DNA from: CAYXDO01 sp964463485
Lineage (GTDB): Bacteria; Myxococcota; Kuafuiibacteriia; Kuafuiibacteriales; Kuafuiibacteriaceae
Assembly (NCBI GenBank): GCA_964463485.1
Contig: CAYXDO010000014.1
Coordinates: 1-64,000, forward strand
Length of the DNA: 64,000 nt
Direction: 5' to 3'
Below the pieces are notes generated by a model. That model did no database searches and was not told the DNA's origin. It saw only the letters and a list, made by a program, of their open reading frames with translations. Below, in pieces: positions 9,947-19,050 of this stretch; the stretch's first letter is position 1, and every line of letters starts with the position of its first letter. Position numbers and translations under genes: made by a program.

Positions 9947-9979
9947 TCATTGCAGAAACCAGAGACGTGAACTAACTAA

Positions 9980-12916
9980 CTAGGTTCGATCGAACCTTCG
10001 CTCCGAATCATACTGACGCCCAGTGAGGATACCTGCAGCGACGGAGCGGACCACGTCCCACATCCCTCTCAGCTCTCTCCTCGGAGGCGTGTAAACTCGC
10101 CTGCCGAAACCAAACGAGGGCTGGAGGACGTCGTCCTTGTTCTCGAGGAGTGTCTCGAAGACGCCTTCCGCAAGGAGGTCTTTGAGACCCTGAGACTTAT
10201 TTGAGCTCCGATCGATGACTTTCTTACCCTCCGAGCCCTTGAGCACACGCAGGCCGGAGAGTTTCGCGAGATCTTGAAGCTCCGCGGAGGTCTGACCCGA
10301 CTCGCCTTGTACCACGGGATATTTCTGCTCGGCAGGGGTCGTGAGGTTGAAGGCGATGGTCGCGCGGCCGTATCCGGAGTCGCTCGCGTTCTCGAGCAGC
10401 TTGGTGAGCCCACCGCTCCATTCGGAGAATCGTTGGGCGTTGTATGCATCGATTTGATCGAGCCCTTGGGGAGCGAAGTCGAGGGTCTCGAGGGCCGGAC
10501 CGTTCTTGATCGGCGTGGCGATGTAGGTTGGAATCACGACCAGCGCGTCCTTGGCCTTTGGGTCCTTGGTGGCTCGGTCTTCCGGTAAGTTGTTCAGAGC
10601 GCCCCCATCTGCGAGCTGGAGACGGAATTGCCGAAACCGTGTGGTGCCGTCGTCGTCCTGCTTCGGCAGGCAGACGTGCAGTTGCGGCGAGTGAAAGAAC
10701 ACCGGAACCGCCGCCGACGCGACGATGGCTGCGGCGACGTCCATATTCGGCGTCTTGGCCTGACTGAATTCGATCATTCCGTCGGGACCGATGCCGAGCT
10801 TGGCCTGGTCTACGCGCGGCAAATCGCCGCCTACCACCATGGACATGACTTTGAGCCCGCTCGGCAGATCGGAAAAAAATACCGGACGACCCTCGATTCC
10901 GAGCTTCTTGGCAAGCAAGTCGTGAATGGTCTCGTACATCATCCGGGTGGAGAACAGGCCATTCCGGTCGATTCCGCGGACCTTGCCGTCGACACCTCCG
11001 TCGAGCGCGAAGAAGTCGGAGTAAAACTTCGTGAAGGATAGCTTTGGGAGGAGCGACTTCAGGTCCTGACTCGTGTACCCGGCGGCCAACAGGCCCGCGG
11101 TGATCGCGCCCGCCGAGGTGCCAGCATACTCATCGATTTTGGCTCCAGACACCGCTTCCAGCGCGGTCGAGAGGCGGGCCAGCATTTCGGGATACGCGAA
11201 CCCTTTGCCGCCGCCGCCTTCGAGGACGACCGAGACGCCGAGCTTCGGGGGCATCTCTGCGGGTTTCTTGTCGTTCAGCATCTCCGGTCGAATCGTTCGT
11301 CGTCCGAGGTGAGGCCCGTAATACTCACCCACGATGACCGGCTGAGTCGGGAGATTCTCCGCGGTGAAGCCTTCGAAATCGAGCTGCGAGGGTCGCATCG
11401 CGATTTCGTTCAAGAGTCGCAAGGTGGCCTCGTGGCGGCGAAAGTCTTGCTGCAGCTCCATCTTCTTGGGTCGGTTGGCCGCCAGCGAGTCCGCGGCGAT
11501 CCGCAGAGTCTGCTGGGTCGACAGATCGGCGAGCGCATCTTGGAGACGCGGCATCTTGGCGAGCGCGGAGAGCTCGGCCCCTGGATAGGCTGGACAGATC
11601 TTCTTGGCCAGCGCCTCGCGTATTTCGATGTCGGCGGAGTGGGATTTGAGGTTTCGCAGAATCATCCACGAGAGGAACGATCGATCCGAGTGACCGAGGC
11701 CATTGAGCGCCTCGCGGAGGATGTCGATGACATGCTCACTTCGGAGATAGCCGTCCGGGCCCACCACGTCGAGGCCTCCCGTGAACAGCGACAAGCTCGT
11801 GGCGTGCGTGAGCGTCGTGAGCACGGACCGGCGCTCGGAGGCCGGCAGCTCTCGGAGGAGCTTGACCCAGTAGCTCTGCACACCGGTGAGTGTGTCCTGG
11901 TGAAGAGAAGCGACGATGTCGAGGAAGTCTTCGATATCGCGCGCGGAGGCGCTTTTCAGGTCGACCTTGCCCTCAGGGCTCATCAGGGGACCCATCAGCG
12001 CGCGATAGGCGCTCTTTGCCGAAGACTCTCCGATGTTGTAGCCAAAGGGTTCCTTGGTGCGCCCAGCCAACCATGGCGGGCTGACGAAGCCCTTCACCGT
12101 CTCGATCCGCTGATGCACCTGCGGCCGGTTCTCCTGGTACCACGGATCGCTCCATACCCAGTACCCAGCTTCTCGGTCGATGGCTTTTCGCATCGCAGGG
12201 CCGTACTCCCCGGCGCCGACGATGGTCTCGTAGGCCATCAAATCCAAGGCGGTTCGAACTCGGGGATCGGGTCCGAGGGAGACTTCGACCAGCGGCTCCT
12301 GCGCGTCGAGCCGTTCGATGAGTCGGTTCCAAATGGGATGGTATTTGGCGGGAACCTCCGTAGGAGGAGTCTCTCGTGATTTGCCATAGTTCCCTTCCAC
12401 GACCTTCCGGAGATTGCGTTCGATCGCATCCTCGACGACGGCGTTCTCGCCTTGCTTCGTTCCGATCTGGACGTAGATGAGCGGGGCCTTGTCGCTCGTG
12501 AGGGCGGCCAGGAGCTTCGAGGGCTGGCCGTGGGAGATTCGGAGCGATTCGAGGAGGTAGCGATCGAAGTCGAGAAGCCGCTCGACGGACAGGCCGGTCG
12601 AGCGCTCGAGCTGGCTCGAGACGAACGACGTCGCAGCTCGCACCGCGGTGTCCGCGAGACCGTCGATGGCCCTGTCGAGGAAGTCGCGAGAGCGTGACGC
12701 GGTTCGACGCCCTCGGTCCGTGCTCGACTGAGAGCGAAGCAGCGCGGCATCGAAGCTCGGCACGTGGGCCAGCGGTTTTGTGGCGGAGTCTGGGTCGATG
12801 TAGCCAGCTCGCTGCACCGCGTTCCAGCGGTCGTTCTCCTCTGGCACGACCTTCGAAGGTTCGAGCTCGGGTAGATTGGGGCGCGAGCCAGAGCCGGAGC
12901 GAATCGGTGCAACCAC
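9980..12916 (-). CDS. Patatin-like phospholipase with about 560-residue N-terminal region
   Basis: A 978-residue protein with the GTG at 12914-12916 as start; a TTG at 12953-12955 is an alternative, and anything further upstream lies within the neighbouring gene. The C-terminal 400 residues are a patatin lipase: oxyanion loop GGGGKG near residue 565, nucleophile motif GTSAG near 600, and the catalytic Asp in DGG near 768. Such enzymes hydrolyse acyl chains from phospholipids through a Ser-Asp dyad. The first 560 residues are mostly helical and acidic and match no family I recognise. No clear signal peptide is present. It is about three times the usual size and could be an effector or toxin with a targeting region, which is inference. 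Confidence 0.85.
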   Translation of the reverse strand: MVAPIRSGSGSRPNLPELEPSKVVPEENDRWNAVQRAGYIDPDSATKPLAHVPSFDAALLRSQSSTDRGRRTASRSRDFLDRAIDGLADTAVRAATSFVSSQLERSTGLSVERLLDFDRYLLESLRISHGQPSKLLAALTSDKAPLIYVQIGTKQGENAVVEDAIERNLRKVVEGNYGKSRETPPTEVPAKYHPIWNRLIERLDAQEPLVEVSLGPDPRVRTALDLMAYETIVGAGEYGPAMRKAIDREAGYWVWSDPWYQENRPQVHQRIETVKGFVSPPWLAGRTKEPFGYNIGESSAKSAYRALMGPLMSPEGKVDLKSASARDIEDFLDIVASLHQDTLTGVQSYWVKLLRELPASERRSVLTTLTHATSLSLFTGGLDVVGPDGYLRSEHVIDILREALNGLGHSDRSFLSWMILRNLKSHSADIEIREALAKKICPAYPGAELSALAKMPRLQDALADLSTQQTLRIAADSLAANRPKKMELQQDFRRHEATLRLLNEIAMRPSQLDFEGFTAENLPTQPVIVGEYYGPHLGRRTIRPEMLNDKKPAEMPPKLGVSVVLEGGGGKGFAYPEMLARLSTALEAVSGAKIDEYAGTSAGAITAGLLAAGYTSQDLKSLLPKLSFTKFYSDFFALDGGVDGKVRGIDRNGLFSTRMMYETIHDLLAKKLGIEGRPVFFSDLPSGLKVMSMVVGGDLPRVDQAKLGIGPDGMIEFSQAKTPNMDVAAAIVASAAVPVFFHSPQLHVCLPKQDDDGTTRFRQFRLQLADGGALNNLPEDRATKDPKAKDALVVIPTYIATPIKNGPALETLDFAPQGLDQIDAYNAQRFSEWSGGLTKLLENASDSGYGRATIAFNLTTPAEQKYPVVQGESGQTSAELQDLAKLSGLRVLKGSEGKKVIDRSSNKSQGLKDLLAEGVFETLLENKDDVLQPSFGFGRRVYTPPRRELRGMWDVVRSVAAGILTGRQYDSERRFDRT

Positions 12917-12966
12917 GCGGTGAACGATAGCAGGCGTCAGGAGAGGGGAGCGCAATTTCGTGAGTA

Positions 12967-14238
12967 CTATTGGTCGAGGCTCACGAGGACGACTTCGGAC
13001 GCCTGACCTCGAGACGGCGGTTCTCCCGAGATCGCAAAACGATCGCCGAGGCGACCGATGAAGCGCGCGCTGTGCCCAGTGATTTGTTGGATCGGGCACT
13101 GCCCGTCGCGCGACCAACGGCCGAAGCTCCCGAAGTTGCCTCCGAACACGAACCCATTGGGTGCAGACGCGATGGCGAGGACGTCGAGCCCAAAATCTGC
13201 GCGCTCGAGCTCTCGCCAACCCTCGGTCTCACGCACGAAAAATCGACCGGAGACGCCGACGCTGGCGACGACGCCGAGGCCGTCGACCGAACCCATCGCG
13301 GTGATCCCCGTGCCGAAATCGTCGGTCACGTGCTCGCGCTCGAGCCGATCACCAAAACGGATAATCTCCGGTGAGGTGGCGAAAGCGGCGAGCACGGTTC
13401 CGTCGGCGTCCTCTACGAGCCCGCCCTTGGCCGAAGCGCCGCCGAGGGGCGGATCGAAGGAGTGGAGCAGGTGCCACTCTCCGTCCCATCGCTCGACGCT
13501 CCCCGAGCTCGTCAGGACATGAAACACCGATCGATCGCCGATGAGGAATCGGATGGGCTCGCCACGCGGGCTTTTCGCGATCAGACTCAAGGTGAGTGCG
13601 TCTTCGACCTCGCCCCAAAACACCTCTCCGGCTCGGCCGCCGAAGAGGAGGGTTCCATCCGCCGACCTGTGACTTCCCGTGGTCACCGTCGGCGTCGCGA
13701 CCGTCCGCGTGGACCGGTCGGAGGAGATCACCAACCCATCGGTCATGGTCTGCACGAAGATCCGATCCCCGCCCAGCGACAGGATCGTGCGGACCCCAGA
13801 GCCCCTTGGGAGTGCGATGGACTCATGGTCAATGAAGCAACTCAGCCCGCCAGGCAGCAGGAACCCGCGAGTGCGCTCAGACAAGTCGCCCGCGACGCTT
13901 TCCTTCCAAGTCAGCTCGTCGGCGTCGAAGACCAAAATCCGTTCGAAATGGCTCTCATCGGCCCGGCGCTTCCCGAGAGTAGGGTCGATCAACCCATCGG
14001 GGAGCCGGGCGCCCTCGAGACTCTCGTCGTAGAGAAAGAGGGTGAGTCGGTCGAAGGCCTGGGAAATTGGGGGCAGGTCTTCGGCGCGCGCGCCTCGTCC
14101 GATGACCTCGGAGGTGGTCTCCGTGACGACGAGGACGGAGCGAGCGGAGCCGAGTTCGGGCCAGTCGACGCGAACCACGTTTTCACCGCCGCAGGAAGTC
14201 GAGCCAAGCACGAAGGCGACGAGCGCGCGTTGGGTCAT
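12967..14238 (-). CDS. Lipoprotein, beta-propeller-like (copy B of the lineage family)
   Basis: A 423-residue lipoprotein starting at the ATG that overlaps the stop of the molybdenum-hydroxylase gene (ATGA). The signal peptide is short, with Cys at position 16 or 17 after STS. The body is a series of short beta strands with recurrent Gly-rich turns (TLLFGGRAGEVFWG, FVFGGNFGSFGRW), as in a propeller. It resembles the lipoproteins at 3453, 31183 and 33721 in plan but lacks the CxRC cluster. Coupling to the upstream gene suggests co-expression with a molybdenum hydroxylase, although one is probably cytoplasmic and the other membrane-anchored. The function is unknown. Confidence 0.75.
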   Translation of the reverse strand: MTQRALVAFVLGSTSCGGENVVRVDWPELGSARSVLVVTETTSEVIGRGARAEDLPPISQAFDRLTLFLYDESLEGARLPDGLIDPTLGKRRADESHFERILVFDADELTWKESVAGDLSERTRGFLLPGGLSCFIDHESIALPRGSGVRTILSLGGDRIFVQTMTDGLVISSDRSTRTVATPTVTTGSHRSADGTLLFGGRAGEVFWGEVEDALTLSLIAKSPRGEPIRFLIGDRSVFHVLTSSGSVERWDGEWHLLHSFDPPLGGASAKGGLVEDADGTVLAAFATSPEIIRFGDRLEREHVTDDFGTGITAMGSVDGLGVVASVGVSGRFFVRETEGWRELERADFGLDVLAIASAPNGFVFGGNFGSFGRWSRDGQCPIQQITGHSARFIGRLGDRFAISGEPPSRGQASEVVLVSLDQ

Positions 14239-16547
14239 GCAGAGGCTTGTTGGGCTTCGCTCCGCTTGGCCCTGAGCGCAGTGAGAACGACGGCGGGAGA
14301 GAAAGGGGTCGAACGCAGCCTTATCCCGACTGCGTCGAAGATCGCGTTCGAGATCGCCGGTATGGAGGGGTGAAGCGGACCCTCGCCCGCCTCCTTGGCG
14401 CCGTAGGGCCCCTTGGGGTCGTGTGACTCCACGATCAGCGCTTCGAGGTCGGGCACGTCGACCGAAGTGGGCAGCTTGTAGTCGAGGAGGCTCGGACCCC
14501 GGTGGAGTCCTTTGCCAGTGAAGCCATGGACCTCCATCAACGCCTCCGCCGCACCCATGTACGCCGAGCCTTCCATTTGGCCTTCGACCAACACGGGGGC
14601 GAGCGCCTTCCCGCAGTCGTGGGCGATCCAGATCTTCTCGACGCTCACGACGCCGGTCTCTTCGTCCACGGTGACCTCGGCGACGTGAGCAGTGAACGAG
14701 TACGCGGGCGACGCGCCGATCGTGCCTCCGCGATAATCTCCGCCGAGCTTCTCGGTTCGGTACCCTCCTGTCGTGGCCAGCGATCCGAACCGCGCTTCGG
14801 CGACTTGGAAGGCCTCCGCGATGGAGATTTGTTTGGCGGTGTCTCTGGACCAGACCGCCAGCCCCCCCGCGAGCTCGATCTCCTTCACGGGCAGGTTCCA
14901 TTTTTCGGCGAGCGCCTCACGGATGCGCGTCTTCATGTGACGACACGCCTCGAGCGCCGCGTTGCCGGCCATGAGCGTCCCGCGGCTCGAGTAAGCGCCG
15001 AGATCGACCGGAGTCAGATCGGTGTCCGAAGCGAACACTCGGACGTGGGTGAGAGGCAGCCCGAGCTCTTCTGCCGCAATGTATTGAAGCATCGACTCGA
15101 GGCCTTGGCCGATGTCCGACGCTCCGCAGTAGACCGACGCGATCCCGCTGCGATCGATTCGGAGCATCACCGCCGACTGCGGCATCTCATTGGGATAGAT
15201 CGGGTACGCGGTCCCGCTGATGTACATCGATCCAGCGACGCCGAGCCCGCGACCCCGCGGCAGCTTGCCGCGGCGCTCTTTCCAGGCGGACGCTTTCTCG
15301 ACCGCATCCAGGCATGCCAGAAATCCGTTCGACCCGATGCGCTGCCCGTTGATCGTGGTGACGTGCTCGCCGATGAAGTTGCGTCTCCTGAGCTCGATGG
15401 GATCGAGACTCAACCGCTCCGCGACCTCGTCGAGCTGAACCTCGAAGGCGAAGCGCGGCTGCACGCTGCCGTGGCCTCGCTTGGGGCCACAGCACGGTTT
15501 GTTGGTGTACACACGAGTTGCGTCGAAGGCGTAGGTCTCGAACGCATACGGGCCGGTGAGGAGCTGCCCAGCGTAATACGTCGTGACCAATCCGAACGAA
15601 GAGTAAGCGCCGCCGTCGATCAAGATCTTCGAACGGACGCCTTTGATACGGCCTTCGCGATCGACCGAGGTAGCGAACTTCATGAACATCGGGTGTCGAC
15701 CGCGATGCGCATAGAAGACCTCTTCGCGGGTGTAGAGGAGCTTCACCGGCCGGCCGGTCTTCATCGCGAGCTTGGCTACGACGAGCTCGAGATCGAAGGG
15801 CTCGCTCTTGCCCCCGAAGGCTCCGCCGATCGCCGGCTGAATCACGCGGACGTGAGCCGGATCGAGGCTCAACACACGCGCGAGCTCGCGATGCAGGTAG
15901 TGCGGGACCTGCGTCGACGACCACACGGTGAGCAAGCCACGCTCGTCGAGCTGCGCGATCGCACAGTGGGGCTCGATCGGAGCGTGCGTCGTGCCTTCGA
16001 AGAAGTAGTCTCCTTCCACCACGAGCTCCGCGGTGGAGAAGGCCGCGTCCACGTCTCCAAAGGACAGGGCGACGTGTTTCATCGCGTTGCCGCGCTGCTT
16101 CTGTTTCGGGTCCTCGTCGTGAATGACGACGTTCTTCTCCGCGAGAGCTTGGAACGGATCGAGGAGAGCGGCCAGAGGCTCGTAGACGACGTGGATCTTC
16201 TTCAGCGCGAGATTGGCAGTGTCTTCGTCGATGGCGCAGACCGCGGCGATGCCGTCTCCGACGTAGCGCGCTTTGTCCACCGCGAGCGCCTGCTCGTCTT
16301 GTGTCCACGGAATGATCCCGTAGCGGGCCGGAATTTCGGCCCCGACCAACGTCGCGTACACTCCGGGAAGCGCATCGGCCTGCGACGTGTCGATGTGCAG
16401 GATCTTCGCGTGGGCGTGGGGGCTCCTCAGGATCTTCGCGTGTCCCATCCGCGGAAGGACGATGTCGTCAGCGTACTTGAGACGCCCGGTGGCCTTGGCG
16501 GCGCCTTCGTATTTGCGGTGTCGCTTGCCGATCACGCGATGGGTCAC
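14235..16547 (-). CDS. Xanthine dehydrogenase-family molybdopterin-binding large subunit
   Basis: A 770-residue enzyme of the xanthine dehydrogenase / 4-hydroxybenzoyl-CoA reductase alpha family, which binds the molybdopterin cofactor and hydroxylates or reduces carbon substrates. Visible motifs are the GGAFGGK cofactor-binding turn near residue 245, the RGHG..QPRFAFE segment (usually RGFG.PQ..F..E), and the active-site glutamate in GAKEAGEGP near residue 720. Length is normal for a stand-alone large subunit. The iron-sulfur and FAD subunits that normally accompany it are not in this window. It is followed by a lipoprotein with a 4-bp overlap. The substrate cannot be read from sequence. Confidence 0.9.
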   Translation of the reverse strand: MTHRVIGKRHRKYEGAAKATGRLKYADDIVLPRMGHAKILRSPHAHAKILHIDTSQADALPGVYATLVGAEIPARYGIIPWTQDEQALAVDKARYVGDGIAAVCAIDEDTANLALKKIHVVYEPLAALLDPFQALAEKNVVIHDEDPKQKQRGNAMKHVALSFGDVDAAFSTAELVVEGDYFFEGTTHAPIEPHCAIAQLDERGLLTVWSSTQVPHYLHRELARVLSLDPAHVRVIQPAIGGAFGGKSEPFDLELVVAKLAMKTGRPVKLLYTREEVFYAHRGRHPMFMKFATSVDREGRIKGVRSKILIDGGAYSSFGLVTTYYAGQLLTGPYAFETYAFDATRVYTNKPCCGPKRGHGSVQPRFAFEVQLDEVAERLSLDPIELRRRNFIGEHVTTINGQRIGSNGFLACLDAVEKASAWKERRGKLPRGRGLGVAGSMYISGTAYPIYPNEMPQSAVMLRIDRSGIASVYCGASDIGQGLESMLQYIAAEELGLPLTHVRVFASDTDLTPVDLGAYSSRGTLMAGNAALEACRHMKTRIREALAEKWNLPVKEIELAGGLAVWSRDTAKQISIAEAFQVAEARFGSLATTGGYRTEKLGGDYRGGTIGASPAYSFTAHVAEVTVDEETGVVSVEKIWIAHDCGKALAPVLVEGQMEGSAYMGAAEALMEVHGFTGKGLHRGPSLLDYKLPTSVDVPDLEALIVESHDPKGPYGAKEAGEGPLHPSIPAISNAIFDAVGIRLRSTPFSPAVVLTALRAKRSEAQQASA

Positions 16548-16644
16548 GCTGGGAAGCTACTCTCGCCGGGCTCTGGCCTCAACGGCGGATCGCTGGGGCG
16601 AGCTTGAGCGTGAATCCATCGCGCAGTAAGCTCCGTGCGCTCCG

Positions 16645-18879
16645 ATGGAATCCGTACAAACAGTGAGCGAAGCCGCCGCAGATCTCGACACCGAGCTCGA
16701 GATCAGGAGCGAGGTATTCGGCAAGTACCACCTCGCCAGCCGGCTCGCGACCGGGGGCATGGCCGAAGTGTGGAGGGCGCAGTCGACCTCCATCGATGGC
16801 TTTTCGAAGAACGTCGCGCTCAAGAGGATCTTGCCCGAGCTGTCGACGGACGCAGAGTTCGTCTCGATGTTCATCGCCGAAGCGAAGCTCGCGGTGCTCC
16901 TGTCGCACGGCAGCATCGTGCAGGTCTTCGACTTTGGCCGAGTCGACCACAGCTACTTCATCGCGATGGAGCTCATCGAGGGTCGCGACATGACCCAAAT
17001 CTTGGTGAAGCAAAGCCGCAGGAACGGGCAGGTCCCGATCGAAGTGGCCTGCGTGATCCTCGCCGAGGTCCTCAAGGGGCTCGAATACGCGCACACCCGC
17101 CGGGGTCCCGACGGTCGAGGTCTCGGGATCGTTCATCGCGACGTCTCTCCGCACAACATCCTCGTGAGCTACGACGGCGAAGTGAAGCTCACCGATTTCG
17201 GGATCGCCAAAGCAAAGAGCCACGTGTCGCTCTCGAAGCCCGGCATCGTCTTCGGAAAGTTCGCGTACATGTCGCCGGAGCAGGCCAATGGCCTCGACGT
17301 CGATCCTCGCAGCGACGTCTACTCGGCGGGCATCGCCCTGTACGAAACGCTTACGGGGAGAAGGCTCTTCTACTCTGACGATCCGGTGAAGACGCTGGCC
17401 AAGGTTCGACGTCCTCGCGTCCCGCTGCCGTCCAAGTACAACTCGCGCATCACCCCAGAGCTCGACGCGCTAGTGATGAAGGCGCTCGCGCCGGCGCCGA
17501 GTGATCGCTTTCAAAGCGCTCGTGATTTTTCGGCGGCGCTCGTCGCACAGCAGCAGTCCATCGCGCCGGAGCTCAACCAGTTCCACGTATCGCATTTCAT
17601 GAAGGAGCTCTTCGAAGACGAGGTCGGCCCGACGCGCTTCCCGATGGCCGAGCCTCTGCCGGTCCCCCGACGATCCAAGCCCGCGGAGTCCGCCCTCGGT
17701 GACCCCGTGCTGCAGGCGCTCGCCGAGCGGCTGCACAAAGAGCCCAATCTGTGGTCGCTCGTGGAGTTGGGAGAGCGACTGGTGGAGATGAAGCGCGAGC
17801 CCGAGGCGGTGCGCGCGCTCAAGGTCGCGGCCGCCAAGTTCGCGCAGAACGGCCTACTGGTACAAGCGCTCGCGCTCTATGTGACCGTGCGGGAGCAGCT
17901 CGGATGGACCGCCAAGCTCGCTGCGGAGGTCTCGATCCTGCCGTCGCTCGCCGGCAAGAGCAACGAAGACGTGCTCGCTCAGATCCCCCTGCTCGAGGCG
18001 AAAGACGCGCTTGGCGACGTGCTCGAGAATGTCTTCGTCTCGTCGGGACCATCGTCCATCGCGGGCATGCTGACGTCGCCTCTGTTCTCTTTCCTCGAGC
18101 CCGACGAGCTCACGAACCTCGTGTCGATGTTGCGGCTTCGCCGAGTTCCGCCAGGCACGGCGGTGATTCGCGAGGGCGAATCGACGCGATCGATCTACGT
18201 GATCGCGAGAGGACGCTTGGTCATCTACTGCAGCAACTTCCAGGGCGACAAAGTCTATCTCTCGTCGCTGTCGGACGGCGACTGCGTGGGCGAGTTTTCG
18301 TTCTTCAGCGGAGAGCCTCGGGCAGCGACGGTCGAGACCCTCGAGGAGTGCATGCTGTTCGAGATCGAGCCCTCCGATTTCGATCGGATCATGGCCGGCT
18401 TTCCGAATCTCACGAGCGTCTTGTTGCGGTTCTATAAAGAGCGCGTCGTCGCCACGCTGCTCGCCAAGAGCGAGGTCTTCGGAGTGCTGCCCCCTCGCGC
18501 GCGCGCCTCGCTGCTCGAACGTTTTCAGTTGGAGCGCCGCGGTGCCGCCGAAGTGGTCATCGAAGAAGGCGACACCAGCGACGGCTTCTACTTGGTCAAG
18601 AGCGGCGAGGTGGAGGTCTTCACGAGAAGAGGCGGCTACGTGTTTCTGGGCAAGCTCAAGGCCGGAGACTCGTTTGGCGAGATCGCGCTCGTGACGGGCC
18701 AGCCTCGGACCGCGGTGGTCCGCACGCTCGGACCCACGGAGCTCCTGAGGCTCTCGGGCGCCGACCTTCAGCAGCTCCTTCGCACTCATCCCGAGATGAG
18801 CGCCGTCCTCAAACGCCGTATCGCTCAACGCGAGGCGGAGACCGCACGCCGCCTCACCGCGGGGGGCTTGCTTGTCTGA
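16645..18879 (+). CDS. Ser/Thr protein kinase with two C-terminal cyclic-nucleotide-binding domains
   Basis: A 744-residue protein. Residues 27-300 form a Hanks-type kinase with a Gly loop (TGGMAEVW), the ATP lysine in VALKR, HRDVSPHN (His164-Arg-Asp166) and DFG, so catalysis looks intact. A helical middle part (about 350-465) resembles tetratricopeptide-like packing. Two cNMP-binding (CAP_ED) domains follow at about 470-595 and 605-735, with the PRAATV and PRTAVV phosphate-cassette segments after GEFSFF and GEIALV. There is no membrane segment, so it is cytoplasmic. The likely role is a kinase gated by cAMP or cGMP, as an analogue of eukaryotic PKG. It is divergent from the hydroxylase gene; the kinase at 19051 follows in the same direction. 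Confidence 0.92.
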   Translation: MESVQTVSEAAADLDTELEIRSEVFGKYHLASRLATGGMAEVWRAQSTSIDGFSKNVALKRILPELSTDAEFVSMFIAEAKLAVLLSHGSIVQVFDFGRVDHSYFIAMELIEGRDMTQILVKQSRRNGQVPIEVACVILAEVLKGLEYAHTRRGPDGRGLGIVHRDVSPHNILVSYDGEVKLTDFGIAKAKSHVSLSKPGIVFGKFAYMSPEQANGLDVDPRSDVYSAGIALYETLTGRRLFYSDDPVKTLAKVRRPRVPLPSKYNSRITPELDALVMKALAPAPSDRFQSARDFSAALVAQQQSIAPELNQFHVSHFMKELFEDEVGPTRFPMAEPLPVPRRSKPAESALGDPVLQALAERLHKEPNLWSLVELGERLVEMKREPEAVRALKVAAAKFAQNGLLVQALALYVTVREQLGWTAKLAAEVSILPSLAGKSNEDVLAQIPLLEAKDALGDVLENVFVSSGPSSIAGMLTSPLFSFLEPDELTNLVSMLRLRRVPPGTAVIREGESTRSIYVIARGRLVIYCSNFQGDKVYLSSLSDGDCVGEFSFFSGEPRAATVETLEECMLFEIEPSDFDRIMAGFPNLTSVLLRFYKERVVATLLAKSEVFGVLPPRARASLLERFQLERRGAAEVVIEEGDTSDGFYLVKSGEVEVFTRRGGYVFLGKLKAGDSFGEIALVTGQPRTAVVRTLGPTELLRLSGADLQQLLRTHPEMSAVLKRRIAQREAETARRLTAGGLLV

Positions 18880-19050
18880 GAAGCCCAGTAGGGCCCGATC
18901 ACTCGGATCCGCCTTCGGATCGTCAGGGCAGATCCGGATTAGGTCTCGCCCGTTTCTTGATTCATGGATGAAAGATCGACGATCTTGCGGGAAGGGACTT
19001 GCGCCGCGGGACCGTTCGCGCCGACAATCCGGGGGAACCCGAGCCATACG

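Noticed and set aside
14502..16607. Plus-strand open frame of 701 codons
   Set aside because: It is antisense to the molybdenum hydroxylase gene and has an unlikely Arg/Glu-rich composition.
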